A DNA stretch of 64,000 nt. Source: Parasedimentitalea huanghaiensis. Lineage in GTDB: Bacteria > Pseudomonadota > Alphaproteobacteria > Rhodobacterales > Rhodobacteraceae. Positions within the stretch are counted from its first letter, which is position 1. Each line of letters begins with the position of its first letter. The notes beneath the pieces were generated by a model. The model worked only from the letters and a program-made list of their open reading frames with translations, did not search any database and was not told the origin of the DNA. Location: positions 1 to 64,000 of the forward strand of contig NZ_WQLV01000018.1 of the NCBI RefSeq assembly GCF_009753675.1. Reading direction: 5' to 3'. Below, in pieces: positions 1 through 8,992 of this stretch. A program made the position numbers and the translations under genes.

Positions 1-639
1 GCCTATGAGGGAGAACTAGCGGGCGCCACCTATGCGTGTCATTGTTTTTAAAACTGCAATTTTAGAGTATTGAAGTTGAACTAACTGCGCATCTCTGCCT
101 TTGAAGCAGACAGCGGAGAACACTGGTCATCCATTCTTCCTGATTCAAGCATCCCCTTTGCTGCAGCGCGCGCACTTGAAGCGTTGAAAAAAGGAGCTTT
201 TGCACAAGATATGGACCTTTTACAAAAATTCAGATTGCCAAATTTGAAAAGTGCCCGCTTCCGGTAATCTTGGTTGCAGTTAAGAGTAATGCTGACGTAT
301 TTGACCGGAACCTGGTAGAGACAACCCATGCAATTTGACGAAGCAACTTCAAAATTCAACGATTTTTTCTTTCGGGCCTAATGGATAGATATTCGGACGT
401 GGCATCCATCAATCGTAATTTGCCCACTACACTAGCGCGAAAACTGCTCTGAAAGTTATCAACAACGAAGAGTTCTAGTTCCGCAATGCTACGTGCTGAA
501 CGACTTTTCTGAAAATTAGATATGGTCTGAACCTCATAACGAAAGCGTTTTCTGGCGCCGTTGACGAACGCTTTCGAAACGCAGTAGACGATATTTTTGC
601 TGGCACTATTTCAAGTGTGAACAAGCTCCTGAGAGGGTA
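1..639. other. Gene-poor decayed DNA
   Basis: I see no convincing gene here. The short open frames lack a ribosome-binding site and family-like sequence. The tract leads into a broken DUF2971-like gene, so part of it may be the eroded 5' end of that gene, but I could not trace the frame upstream of about position 640. Confidence 0.4.
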
Positions 640-1208
640 GATGACAGTCTAAGTGGCGGGCATACGGCGACACCGAATTGATCGTTCGAAATGACCCAAC
701 AATTGCAGTACCCGGTCTATCGGTCGTTTTTCCGGTTCCAGTTATGTATTTGTCCTAAGAGACTTATGAAGCGCGCCTAGTCCAAGTTACCGAAGCAATT
801 CTGAGTAACTGGGCATAGCTTCAATCACTTGGTCAGAAGACGCTTGTCGCCTATATTCAGCACATGTTTTTCCATACAGCCATTGGAACAAAGCACCCGG
901 ATTTTGCAGAAGAGCAGGAATGGCGGCTGTATTATCGCCCAACCGAACGTGAGAGCCCAGTTATGCTGTCACGAATTGAGGTATTGGCTGGAGTTCCTCA
1001 AACGATTTTCACCCTACCACTCAAAACCAACCTGAAAACGGCCTTCACAACGCCGATGTCGAGAGCCTTTTGGATCGTATCATCATTGGATCCACAGAAT
1101 ATCCTCATGTAAGTATGCGAGCTTTCGAACAAGCATTGGAAATGCAAGGGCGTTCAGAATGTCCAAAGTAAAGTGTTCGTTTCAGACATCCCTTTGCGAA
1201 CTAGATAG
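640..1208 (+). pseudogene. DUF2971-like protein, remnant
   Basis: Fragments in several frames spell a DUF2971-like protein in the right order. First comes a KWRAYGD segment (about 651), which matches the family's typical WRAYG motif. Then comes YEARLVQVTEAIL (from about 766), interrupted by a TAG stop near 816. The most diagnostic part is KHPDFAEEQEWRLYYRP (about 891-942), close to the family's KHPxFxxExEWR signature. Downstream the frame shifts to NADVESLLDRIIIG (about 1050-1095) and again before a final VFVSDIPLRT. At least two frameshifts and one stop make this a dead gene. DUF2971 proteins have no established function and often sit in accessory or defence regions. The family call rests on motif recognition only. 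Confidence 0.6.
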
Positions 1209-2034
1209 AGGACGTCTCACAAGGACCCTATGACAGAACAGTCGTTGATGTTGACACTTATTATTGCGGTAACCGGAAGAGCCCGGAGGATGCCGGACTG
1301 CGTTGTAAAAACAAGGGTATTTCTGGCAATGGACCGTGATCTGAACAGATTGGGTACGTGTCTTTCAAATCGTCTTCAAACGGGGTTCAAACTGCATTTT
1401 GCCAGTATTGGGACACCAAACTCTGCAAATTCCAATCCCCCCCGAAGCGCCATAATAGTAAGGCTGGAGCCCATCGGCGATGCCTCAAGCACTCGTAATT
1501 CCTGCGACTTTCGAGCCTTGGAACTAGAAAGCATTTTTAAGGGAAGCTACAACGCTACGCGGCCATTCGCAGCGACCAGCTCCAATGTCAGCAACGCGTA
1601 TTTAGCACGCTTTGCAAAGTCTGCTCTCGGGACACGTCGACATGTAACGAACGGCTTTGAGCTGCCATTTGTGCAAATGATGACCGTTTCCAGCCCAAGG
1701 GCGCCAAGCAACATTGACCAAGAAGAAAGGAATTGGGTACTTACTTTGAACACTCCAACTAGGAGATGAACTGAAACTGGCCTTAAATAGCCAAATCGAA
1801 AATGATTTGACCTGATTGCAGCTTCGAGGGAGGCAGCTCACTCTCCTCTCGGCTCTGGTGAATTTCATCTGATCGAGTGTGAGTGGCACACCTACAGTAG
1901 CTGCTGTTCACATAGTGGAGACTTGGCCTCTAGAACCAATATCGCCAAGCGAAAATGATAGTCTGGAATTTTGAATAATGGCTTGGATTACCCTTCAGCA
2001 AAGATTAGCATCAAATATAGATTTGATGAACTAA
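1209..2034. repeat. Repeat-rich intergenic tract (families B and A)
   Basis: Positions about 1260-1560 are clearly related to about 23520-23800. They share a CCGGAAGAGCCCGGAGGATG block, a GTGTCTTTCAA block, a TCTGCAAATTCCA block and a GGAACTAGAAAG block in the same order. Positions about 1590-1665 carry a degenerate piece of the other dispersed repeat, with TTTGCAAAGTC followed by CGACATGTAACGAACGG. Open frames in this tract are not conserved between the two copies, so I treat it as non-coding. Confidence 0.5.
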
Positions 2035-2124
2035 GAACCGAACATCATTCAGATTGGAGCGATCATCCAGTTTTCAAGTCATGATGACCTTAGCCAATTC
2101 GCGCAACTGGCTACACCGCTATGG

Positions 2125-4362
2125 GTGTTTGATGTGGATAGGCACAAAATATGGTGGGCAAACCCAGCAGGCATTGACTTTTGGGAAGCGCATAACCTTC
2201 TAGAGTTGCTGGATCGAGACTTCTCCACTGACAGCGATACAGTACGAATTAGGTTGCAGCAAATCGTGAACAGTTCCAGTGGATCGGAACGGATACAAGA
2301 CACTTGGACGTTGTACCCAAACGGCGATCCGAAAACCGTCAGTTTGTCTTTTCTGCCGGTTCACATTGAAGCCAACGTGAACGCTGTATTGATCGAAGTT
2401 AAACAGTATTTTGACAACAACACTGACCAAGAATCTCTTCGCATTCTCGAAGCGGCACGCGCCTCCGCTCTGATGGTCAGCACGTTTTCCGCGGACGGTC
2501 GTTTACTGGCTCAAAACCCGGCAGCTTTGAATTGCTATGGCACAGCTACATCCGGGTTGCTTGGAAATGACATGGTTGGGCGCCTAAAGGATCCCGATGT
2601 TGCCAAGCAACTCTTGTCGACTGCTACTGGCGGACAGAGTTTCGATACAGAGCAGGAGATGCGTACGCAAAATGGCTTTAGGGTTCACAGAATTCTTGCA
2701 CGCCGTGGACGTGACCCGGTCACTGGTATCTTTGTTGCCGTCTTAAGTGAGGAGGACATTACCAAGCAGGCGATTATTCAACGTCAGATGCAAGAACTGA
2801 ACGAAAGGCTTGAAGCGGAAGTTATCGAACGAACAAGGAAGTTGGCAGAGAGTGAAGAACGATATGCCTTGGCTACGCAAAACGCAGCAATTTGGGATTG
2901 GGACATTGAACAAGATCATCTCTTTGTTTCACCAAGTTTTATTGAGGCCCTGAAGTATGATCCAAGTGATTTTCGTGTCGCTCTTGCTTCCTCAGGTATA
3001 GCCGATCTTGTACACCCAGAGGATGTAGTTTCCTATCGGGCGGAACTTGATAGGCATCTAAATGAGCCGGATGTTCCGTTCCATCATGAACATAGATTTC
3101 TAATGGGAACTGGTGAATTCCGCTGGTTTCACGCCCTGGGTAAATGTGTAGTTGACCATGCTGGAGTCCCAAAGAGATCTGTTGGACTTTTAACAGATAT
3201 TTCCGACCGAAAACGGCTTGAGGCGTCATTGTTTTCCGCTCAGCGGCTAGAAGCCATAGGGCAGCTTACAGGAGGCATTGCGCATGACTTCAATAATCTT
3301 CTGACAGTCGTGCAGGGCAACGCAGAATTGCTAGAGATTGTTGACGATCCTGACCATGAATTGGCCGGTCAAATCATTAAAGCAGCCCAAAGAGGTGCAG
3401 AACTTACGCGTCATTTACTTGCTTTTTCCAGAAAGCAGACATTGCTTCCTAGGTCAGTAGATCTATTCGACCTGGTCTCTACGATCAGTAAAACCTTGCT
3501 ACGTGTACTTGGCGAGGAAGTTTCCGTGACCACTCAATTGGAAGACAATTTATGGGCCATTCATGCAGACCCCACCCAAGTTGAAAGTGCTATTTTGAAC
3601 GTGGCACTTAATGCGCGGGATGCAATGCCACAGGGCGGAAAACTGGTCATCGAATGCAAGAACAGAGAAATTCCGGGTGGCGGTGGACGTTCGAACATCG
3701 AGTCTTCCCTTCAACCAGGGCAATACGTGGAAATAATTATCCGCGACACTGGCCTAGGTATGTCTGAAAATACTTTAGCGAGAGCGTTTGAGCCATTCTT
3801 CACAACTAAAGAAGTCGGCCAAGGCAGTGGCCTTGGATTGTCAATGGTATTCGGGTTTTCACGACAGTCTGGCGGTGACGCAACGATTCAAACAGCACCT
3901 GGTGAAGGGACAACAATTTCCATCACCCTTCCACGCTCTAATAGCGTACAAGAGACAAAAGCAGTTTCCCGACCCAGTGATGTCATTCAAGGTAAAGGTG
4001 AACACATACATGTTCTGGAAGATAATCCAGATGTGCAAAAAGTGATTTTTGAAACTTTGGAAGCTATGAACTATCGCGTTTCACTATCAAGCAATGCAGA
4101 AGCCGCAATGCAGGCAGTAACCCAAAAGCCCCATCCTGACCTTATTCTGACTGACGTGATCCTGCCAGGGGGGCAAAGTGGATTGGATTTTGCGAGACAG
4201 GTAAGTATCTTACACTCAGGAATCAAGATTGTTCTTATGTCTGGGTATCCTGAAGGCCCGTTGACTGAAATTGCATTGGTGAAAGAAGGCTACGCATTCC
4301 TCCAAAAACCGATGGAACGAGTATTGTTGTCACAGACTATTCGTTCAGTCCTAATTGGCTAA
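2125..4362 (+). CDS. Hybrid sensor histidine kinase, PAS-rich
   Basis: This is a cytoplasmic sensor kinase with a built-in receiver. In order it has an N-terminal PAS-like domain (1-80), a second PAS domain (about 105-215), a short coiled coil (about 220-248), and a PAS/PAC domain (about 248-375). The HisKA domain has the H-box AHDFNN (phospho-accepting His about 387). An HATPase domain with DTGLGMS and GSGLGLS boxes follows. The C-terminal receiver has its acceptor Asp at about 677 (LTDVILPGG). No membrane segment is evident. The start is uncertain. A GTG at 2125 opens the gene, but the reading frame stays open back to 2035 and encodes plausible PAS sequence (SQFAQLATPLW) without an ATG, GTG or TTG, so the 5' end may be truncated. 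There is no adjacent response-regulator gene. Its C-terminal cassette resembles that of the kinase at 33116-37189. Confidence 0.85.
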   Translation: MFDVDRHKIWWANPAGIDFWEAHNLLELLDRDFSTDSDTVRIRLQQIVNSSSGSERIQDTWTLYPNGDPKTVSLSFLPVHIEANVNAVLIEVKQYFDNNTDQESLRILEAARASALMVSTFSADGRLLAQNPAALNCYGTATSGLLGNDMVGRLKDPDVAKQLLSTATGGQSFDTEQEMRTQNGFRVHRILARRGRDPVTGIFVAVLSEEDITKQAIIQRQMQELNERLEAEVIERTRKLAESEERYALATQNAAIWDWDIEQDHLFVSPSFIEALKYDPSDFRVALASSGIADLVHPEDVVSYRAELDRHLNEPDVPFHHEHRFLMGTGEFRWFHALGKCVVDHAGVPKRSVGLLTDISDRKRLEASLFSAQRLEAIGQLTGGIAHDFNNLLTVVQGNAELLEIVDDPDHELAGQIIKAAQRGAELTRHLLAFSRKQTLLPRSVDLFDLVSTISKTLLRVLGEEVSVTTQLEDNLWAIHADPTQVESAILNVALNARDAMPQGGKLVIECKNREIPGGGGRSNIESSLQPGQYVEIIIRDTGLGMSENTLARAFEPFFTTKEVGQGSGLGLSMVFGFSRQSGGDATIQTAPGEGTTISITLPRSNSVQETKAVSRPSDVIQGKGEHIHVLEDNPDVQKVIFETLEAMNYRVSLSSNAEAAMQAVTQKPHPDLILTDVILPGGQSGLDFARQVSILHSGIKIVLMSGYPEGPLTEIALVKEGYAFLQKPMERVLLSQTIRSVLIG

Positions 4363-5059
4363 GAGCACTCGCATTTGAGAACAGTTTTCAAGATAGTATA
4401 GATTTAAGAAACCAATCCATCGTACCGACGCCTGCTCTCCTTCGTAGTTCAAGAGCTCCATAGCGCTATACTTTTAGTTGTGATGTCCAGCAGCCAATAA
4501 CGGAGCCCCTCACACCCGTTCGGGGCACCTAGTTAGTCAACCTTTTTGATTTTTTTTTGGGGGGGGAGGACGGATAAAATCAGGCTCTGAAACCAGTCGT
4601 TTTTCAGGTTGCAAAAGCTCACAGATTTGAACTTGGAACGGTTTTTCTGCGGTGCAGAATCAAGTCAATCTTGGTGCAACAATTGAAATTTGTCAGGTGC
4701 GTGGGCCGCGCAGAGCCGACATTCGCGTCAAGCGCTGCTAATGTCGGCTATGCGCCCTTTGTGCTCAATCTAACGGGTCATGCTGTACCCAGCACGGATG
4801 TCGTAGAAGGGCTGGGAGCGGCCATTAGACGCGATCACCACCAACGGCAGCTCTGCGCAGTTAGCGACCTTTGCAAAGTCAGTGTGGTACGCCAGGGCAA
4901 CAGGTGCGACCGCCCCAAAGCCGACCTAGAGACCAATCGCGGCGAATGGCCCCTCCTCCTGCGATGCTCGTGTAAGCCCATGATGGGTTCTGGCCAAGGC
5001 TGCAAAGGTACTCGCAGTTACCGTTCCGGTTAACTTCTGGAAGTACATGCATTAATTTC
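4363..5059. repeat. Intergenic tract with dispersed repeat A
   Basis: No gene seen. After the kinase gene, GCCCC (4505-4509) and GGGGC (4522-4526) can pair as a weak stem. A T-rich stretch then ends in nine T followed by nine G at about 4551-4568, a likely slippage site. Positions about 4700-4990 hold a long copy of dispersed repeat A. It has the core GCTGGGAGCGGCCATTAGAC at 4811-4830, then an AACGGCAGCTCTGCGCAGTT block and a CTTTGCAAAGTC block. Confidence 0.5.
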
Positions 5060-5075
5060 TGCAATATTCATTGCA
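5060..5075. promoter_or_regulatory. Candidate RpiR operator
   Basis: TGCAAT and ATTGCA form a perfect 6-bp inverted repeat with a 4-base spacer (ATTC), 50 bases upstream of the RpiR gene. A further TTGCAA half-site lies at about 5100. RpiR regulators commonly bind inverted repeats next to their own operon, so autoregulation is plausible. This is inferred from position and symmetry only. Confidence 0.4.
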
Positions 5076-5125
5076 CGAATCATTTTTATGCCACATAAAT
5101 TGCAAAGGAGCTGCTGGAGGGCATA

Positions 5126-6001
5126 ATGAAAGACGTAGATACCTCTCCGTTGAGTGAGGTCGTTAAGGCCTTTGACGGGAAGTTGACTGGATCAGATCGA
5201 TCAATCTTGTCGGTTATTCTGAATGATCCAGAGCAATCCGTATTCCTTTCAGCCACACAGCTGGCAGAAGAGGCGCAGGTGCATGCGTCCACTGTAGTCC
5301 GGCTTGCACACAAGTTAGGTTTTCAAGGTTACCCCGAATTGCGCGACCGGCTGCGAACCGAGGTCAAGCCGGGTGTGGCATTGAGCCAACGCAGCCAGCA
5401 ACGAATGGTGTCCATTGAGCAAGGTTCAAACCTATCTGCCTTGATCGAAAGCGAAATTGAAGCACTGCACGCATTGCAAAAATCGATCTCGCAAACGCAA
5501 ATCAACGCCGCCGCTGAACGCCTTGCCAACGCCAACACGATCCATATTGTCGGCCGCGGTGGGGCTGCGCCTTTGACAGTACACCTTGATCGTCGCCTAC
5601 GCCGCAACGGGTATACTACCAACGTTGCCTTAAATATGCAGCGACGTGATTTGGCAGAAAAATTCATGGGGCTGCGCAAGGGCGACGCCGTTATCTTTTT
5701 TGCCTTCCAGGCGCCGGAATCGCTACCTGCTGGATATGCAGGGCTGATCGCACACACCGCACGAATTGGTGCGCATTCCATTCTCATTTGCGATTCAACC
5801 GGGCTGACAGCACGACCGCGCCCTGACATCACATTGATGGTCAATCGGCCGGACGAGGGTGTTATGCAGCTTCGCACTGGCCCGATGGTTCTGTGTGAAG
5901 CTCTTGCAATGACATTGGCTCACAAGAACCCAGAACGCGCAGTAGATGGGCTTGAAGCCCTCGAAATTCTGCGCACCAACTTACTGAATGATAAGGACTG
6001 A
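5126..6001 (+). CDS. RpiR-family transcriptional regulator
   Basis: This is a 291-residue repressor or activator of the RpiR family. It has an N-terminal HTH_6 domain (about 1-80) with the recognition region ATQLAEEAQVHASTVVRLAHKLGFQGYPEL. A SIS domain (about 125-260) normally binds phosphorylated sugars or related phospho-compounds, and it includes the segment IHIVGRGGAAPLTVHLDRRLRR. The ATG is preceded by GGAGG at good distance. The stop at 6001 lies only two bases before the permease start, so it is translated with the transporter it probably controls. The SIS domain suggests that the inducer is a phospho-metabolite from the imported substrate. The HAD hydrolase at the end of the cluster fits that idea. 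Confidence 0.9.
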   Translation: MKDVDTSPLSEVVKAFDGKLTGSDRSILSVILNDPEQSVFLSATQLAEEAQVHASTVVRLAHKLGFQGYPELRDRLRTEVKPGVALSQRSQQRMVSIEQGSNLSALIESEIEALHALQKSISQTQINAAAERLANANTIHIVGRGGAAPLTVHLDRRLRRNGYTTNVALNMQRRDLAEKFMGLRKGDAVIFFAFQAPESLPAGYAGLIAHTARIGAHSILICDSTGLTARPRPDITLMVNRPDEGVMQLRTGPMVLCEALAMTLAHKNPERAVDGLEALEILRTNLLNDKD

Positions 6002-6003
6002 GA

Positions 6004-7827
6004 ATGAGCGACATTTCCGTTCCAGCCCACGGATTGCGATCCCGCCTGCACAGGAGTGCAACGGATCCCGTCAATATCCTGATGCTGCTGCTGCTGGCGG
6101 TATTGGCCTACCTTGTGTTGTGGCCATTTATCCAACTTACAATTGAAACACTGACTTGGAGCCAAGGAGATCGCCGCCTATCGCGCGATGCAGTGCCAGG
6201 CGAGTTTACCTGGTTTCACTGGCTGCAGGCCACCACCGGGCCACTTTCGACCAAGGTTCTGTATGGGCCGCTGATCAACACGATGATTACCGGCATCGTG
6301 TCAACTATTCTCGCTCTCCTTGCTGGCGGTGTGTTGGCTTGGTGCGTCGTGCGATCAGACATGCCGGGCAAACGTTGGCTGCAACCAATCCTGACATTGC
6401 CTTATATCCTGCCGAGCTTCGCCATTGCTCTAGCTTGGGAAACTGTATTCCGCAGCCCAAAGGTGGGAGGACAGCCTGGATTGTTCGAAGCGCTTTTGGG
6501 GACTGCACCACCTGAGTGGTTATCTTATGGCGCGGTGCCGATTTCTATTACACTCGCGATCCACTATTTCCCGTTTGCCTACCTCTTGGTGGCCGGCGCG
6601 TTGGCCACAATTGACTCTCAAATGGAAGAAGGCGCGCTGATTTCTGGGGCAGGTCGGTTGATGATCCTGCGTCGGATCACTTTCCCAGTGGTAGCGCCCG
6701 CCTTTGCAGCTGCCTTTATCCTGACCTTTGGCAAGACCATTGGCCAATTTGCGCTTCCGTTCCTGTTGGGTGCGCCAACCCAATATCATACCGTCGCCAC
6801 GATGGTGTATGCCAACTTGGCGTTAGGGCTGGATTCCATGGCGTTTGTGTTGGCCATCGTGCTGATTGCCATGTCATTGGTGGCAATCTGGTTTTCCAAT
6901 CGCTTTGTCGGCAAAAAGTCGCGCCGATTTGAAACCATCAGTGGCAAAGGATTTCGTAGCCGCACAATCGCACTGGGAGCTTGGAGATGGCCGGTTTTCA
7001 CCGCAGTAGCAATGTTCAGCTTCACCGTCGGTATTCTGCCTTTGATCCTGCTTGGCGTGCAGTCAGTGATGCTGATCGACGGGTTCTATGGGCTTGAAAA
7101 CCTGACCAGCCATTTCTGGTTCGGCACCTCAAATCCCGAAATTGCGTTTGGTGAACCTGGCGTATTGCACAACGACATCATTTTGGGGGCCACATGGAAC
7201 ACGCTGAAACTGGCTTTCATCTCTGCTGTGATTGCCTCGGTAGTTGGCTTGGTGATTGCCTATATTTCAGTACGCCGCGCTGACAATCCGCTGGCCCGGG
7301 CTCTGGACCAGATTTCGTTCATTCCGTTCCTGTTCCCGACAATCGCCTTTGGCGCCATGTATCTGACTCTGTTTGCCGAGCCGGTTGGCCCGATCCCAGC
7401 GCTCTATGGCACATTTACCCTGCTGGTACTGATCTCGGTTGTGTCTCGTCTGCCCTATTCGGTGAAGACCGGCGTAACTGCGGTCACCCAGATCGGCAAA
7501 GAGCTGGAAGAGGCAGCCGAACTGGCAGGTGCGGGTTGGGGTATGCGGTTTCGCCGCATCATCATGCCGCTGGCCAGTTCGGGGGTCTTGTCAGGCATGA
7601 TGGTCAGCTTTGTCGGAGTGATGCGGGAATTGTCGCTGATCATCCTACTGATCACACCATCAACACGGGTGCTGATGACCGTTGGCTTTGGCTATGCCGA
7701 AGAAGGTCTGTCCCAACTTTCAAACGCGCTGGTCTTGATCGTGGCCGTGCTGACAATCATCGGCGAGCTGATCTTGATGTGGATCGGCAAGGGCAAGATG
7801 GCGCGCCTGCGCGACAAGCAATCCTAA
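6004..7827 (+). CDS. ABC transporter permease, two-domain Fe(III)/phosphonate type
   Basis: This is an inner-membrane permease of 607 residues made of two fused type I permease domains, each with about six membrane segments. The cytoplasmic EAA coupling loops are EEGALISGAGRLMILRRITFP (about 212-232) and EEAAELAGAGWGMRFRRIIMP in the second half (about 502-522). This fused architecture is typical of the iron(III), thiamine and 2-aminoethylphosphonate type transporters. Residues 1-20 are cytoplasmic, and a first hydrophobic segment begins near residue 22. It lies in an operon with the ATPase and binding protein. Annotators often call such proteins iron permeases, but the RpiR regulator and HAD hydrolase here argue for an organic, possibly phosphorylated, substrate. 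Confidence 0.9.
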   Translation: MSDISVPAHGLRSRLHRSATDPVNILMLLLLAVLAYLVLWPFIQLTIETLTWSQGDRRLSRDAVPGEFTWFHWLQATTGPLSTKVLYGPLINTMITGIVSTILALLAGGVLAWCVVRSDMPGKRWLQPILTLPYILPSFAIALAWETVFRSPKVGGQPGLFEALLGTAPPEWLSYGAVPISITLAIHYFPFAYLLVAGALATIDSQMEEGALISGAGRLMILRRITFPVVAPAFAAAFILTFGKTIGQFALPFLLGAPTQYHTVATMVYANLALGLDSMAFVLAIVLIAMSLVAIWFSNRFVGKKSRRFETISGKGFRSRTIALGAWRWPVFTAVAMFSFTVGILPLILLGVQSVMLIDGFYGLENLTSHFWFGTSNPEIAFGEPGVLHNDIILGATWNTLKLAFISAVIASVVGLVIAYISVRRADNPLARALDQISFIPFLFPTIAFGAMYLTLFAEPVGPIPALYGTFTLLVLISVVSRLPYSVKTGVTAVTQIGKELEEAAELAGAGWGMRFRRIIMPLASSGVLSGMMVSFVGVMRELSLIILLITPSTRVLMTVGFGYAEEGLSQLSNALVLIVAVLTIIGELILMWIGKGKMARLRDKQS

Positions 7828-7843
7828 GGAGGAGCAGAAGACT

Positions 7844-8956
7844 ATGGCTAAGATAACCGTTCGCAATCTGACCAAACGTTATGGGTCAGCAACTGCTCTG
7901 AACAATGTGTCACTTGAAATCGAATCTGGAGAGTTTTTGGTACTTCTTGGGCCTTCGGGTTGCGGAAAAACCACCCTCTTGCGCTGTCTTGCCGGTTTGG
8001 AAACCCCGGACGAAGGCGAGATCATTATAGGGGATCACGTAGTGTTTTCCTCCAAAAACAACACTATGGTGCCACCCGGAAAACGCAACCTTGGCATGGT
8101 GTTTCAAAGCTATGCGCTATGGCCACACATGAGCGTGCGGGACAATGTGAAGTTTGGCCTTGATGTGCTTAAGACCCCAAAAGGTGTGGCCGACGAACGG
8201 CTTGACCAGGTACTGGACGATGTTGGGCTGGCACACTTGGATGGGCGCTACCCTTCGGAATTGTCCGGAGGGCAACAGCAACGCGTGGCCCTTGCCCGAT
8301 TACTGGCTACACAACCGCCTGTGTTTTTGATGGATGAACCCTTATCCAACCTTGACGCACGGCTGCGCATGGACATGCGAGTTGAACTGAAGCGGTTCCA
8401 ATCTGACACCGGAGCAACCACAGTTTATGTCACCCATGATCAAACCGAAGCCATGACCATGTCGACCCGCGTGGTGGTGATGAAGGATGGTGAAATCCAG
8501 CAAATTTCGCCCCCCGATCAGCTGTATCGCCAGCCGGAGAACACATTTGTTGCTGACTTTATCGGCATGCCTCGGATCAACTTGGTCGAGCTGAACGCCG
8601 AAGATGGACGCGCTACCAGCTTCTCAAACGGTGACATCCGGGTGGAAACTGGATGGGCACCCGGGGTGCAAAAGGTGATCATTGGTGCCCGCCCCGAAGA
8701 CATCACGCTGTCTACTGACAGCGGTGCGCCGGGGGAAGACTACCAGATTTCAGCGGTCCTCCCCAATGGGCCGGAAACCATCATCCAATTGACCAAAGGT
8801 CAAACGGTAATGATCGCCCGGGTTGGACACGACACTGAATTTGCCACTGGGCAGACGGTCAAGCTTTCGTTCAAGCGGCAGTCTCTCAACATTTACAACG
8901 CGAAAACTGGTGCTCTTGTCACACCGCCAGACATGGGGGTGGCCAAGGCAGGTTGA
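7844..8956 (+). CDS. ABC transporter ATP-binding protein (CysA/PotA-like)
   Basis: This 370-residue ATPase energises the permease encoded just upstream. Visible motifs are Walker A GPSGCGKTT (about 39-47), a Q-loop in VFQSYALWPH, the ABC signature LSGGQQQRVALARLL (about 140-154), Walker B VFLMDEPLSNLD (about 160-171) and the switch His in VYVTHDQTEA. The C-terminal 110 residues form a TOBE-type regulatory domain. A strong GGAGG lies 12 bases upstream of the ATG and 17 bases separate it from the permease gene. Substrate cannot be read from the ATPase. Confidence 0.92.
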   Translation: MAKITVRNLTKRYGSATALNNVSLEIESGEFLVLLGPSGCGKTTLLRCLAGLETPDEGEIIIGDHVVFSSKNNTMVPPGKRNLGMVFQSYALWPHMSVRDNVKFGLDVLKTPKGVADERLDQVLDDVGLAHLDGRYPSELSGGQQQRVALARLLATQPPVFLMDEPLSNLDARLRMDMRVELKRFQSDTGATTVYVTHDQTEAMTMSTRVVVMKDGEIQQISPPDQLYRQPENTFVADFIGMPRINLVELNAEDGRATSFSNGDIRVETGWAPGVQKVIIGARPEDITLSTDSGAPGEDYQISAVLPNGPETIIQLTKGQTVMIARVGHDTEFATGQTVKLSFKRQSLNIYNAKTGALVTPPDMGVAKAG

Positions 8957-8992
8957 AACGGAATTCTGTAAAATTAAAGGGAGGAAAGTGAA

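Noticed and set aside
829-1112. Two short plus-strand open frames as genes
   Set aside because: They are fragments of the DUF2971-like pseudogene in different frames.
1547-1889. Overlapping minus-strand frames
   Set aside because: They lie in repeat-derived DNA with no conserved frame between copies.
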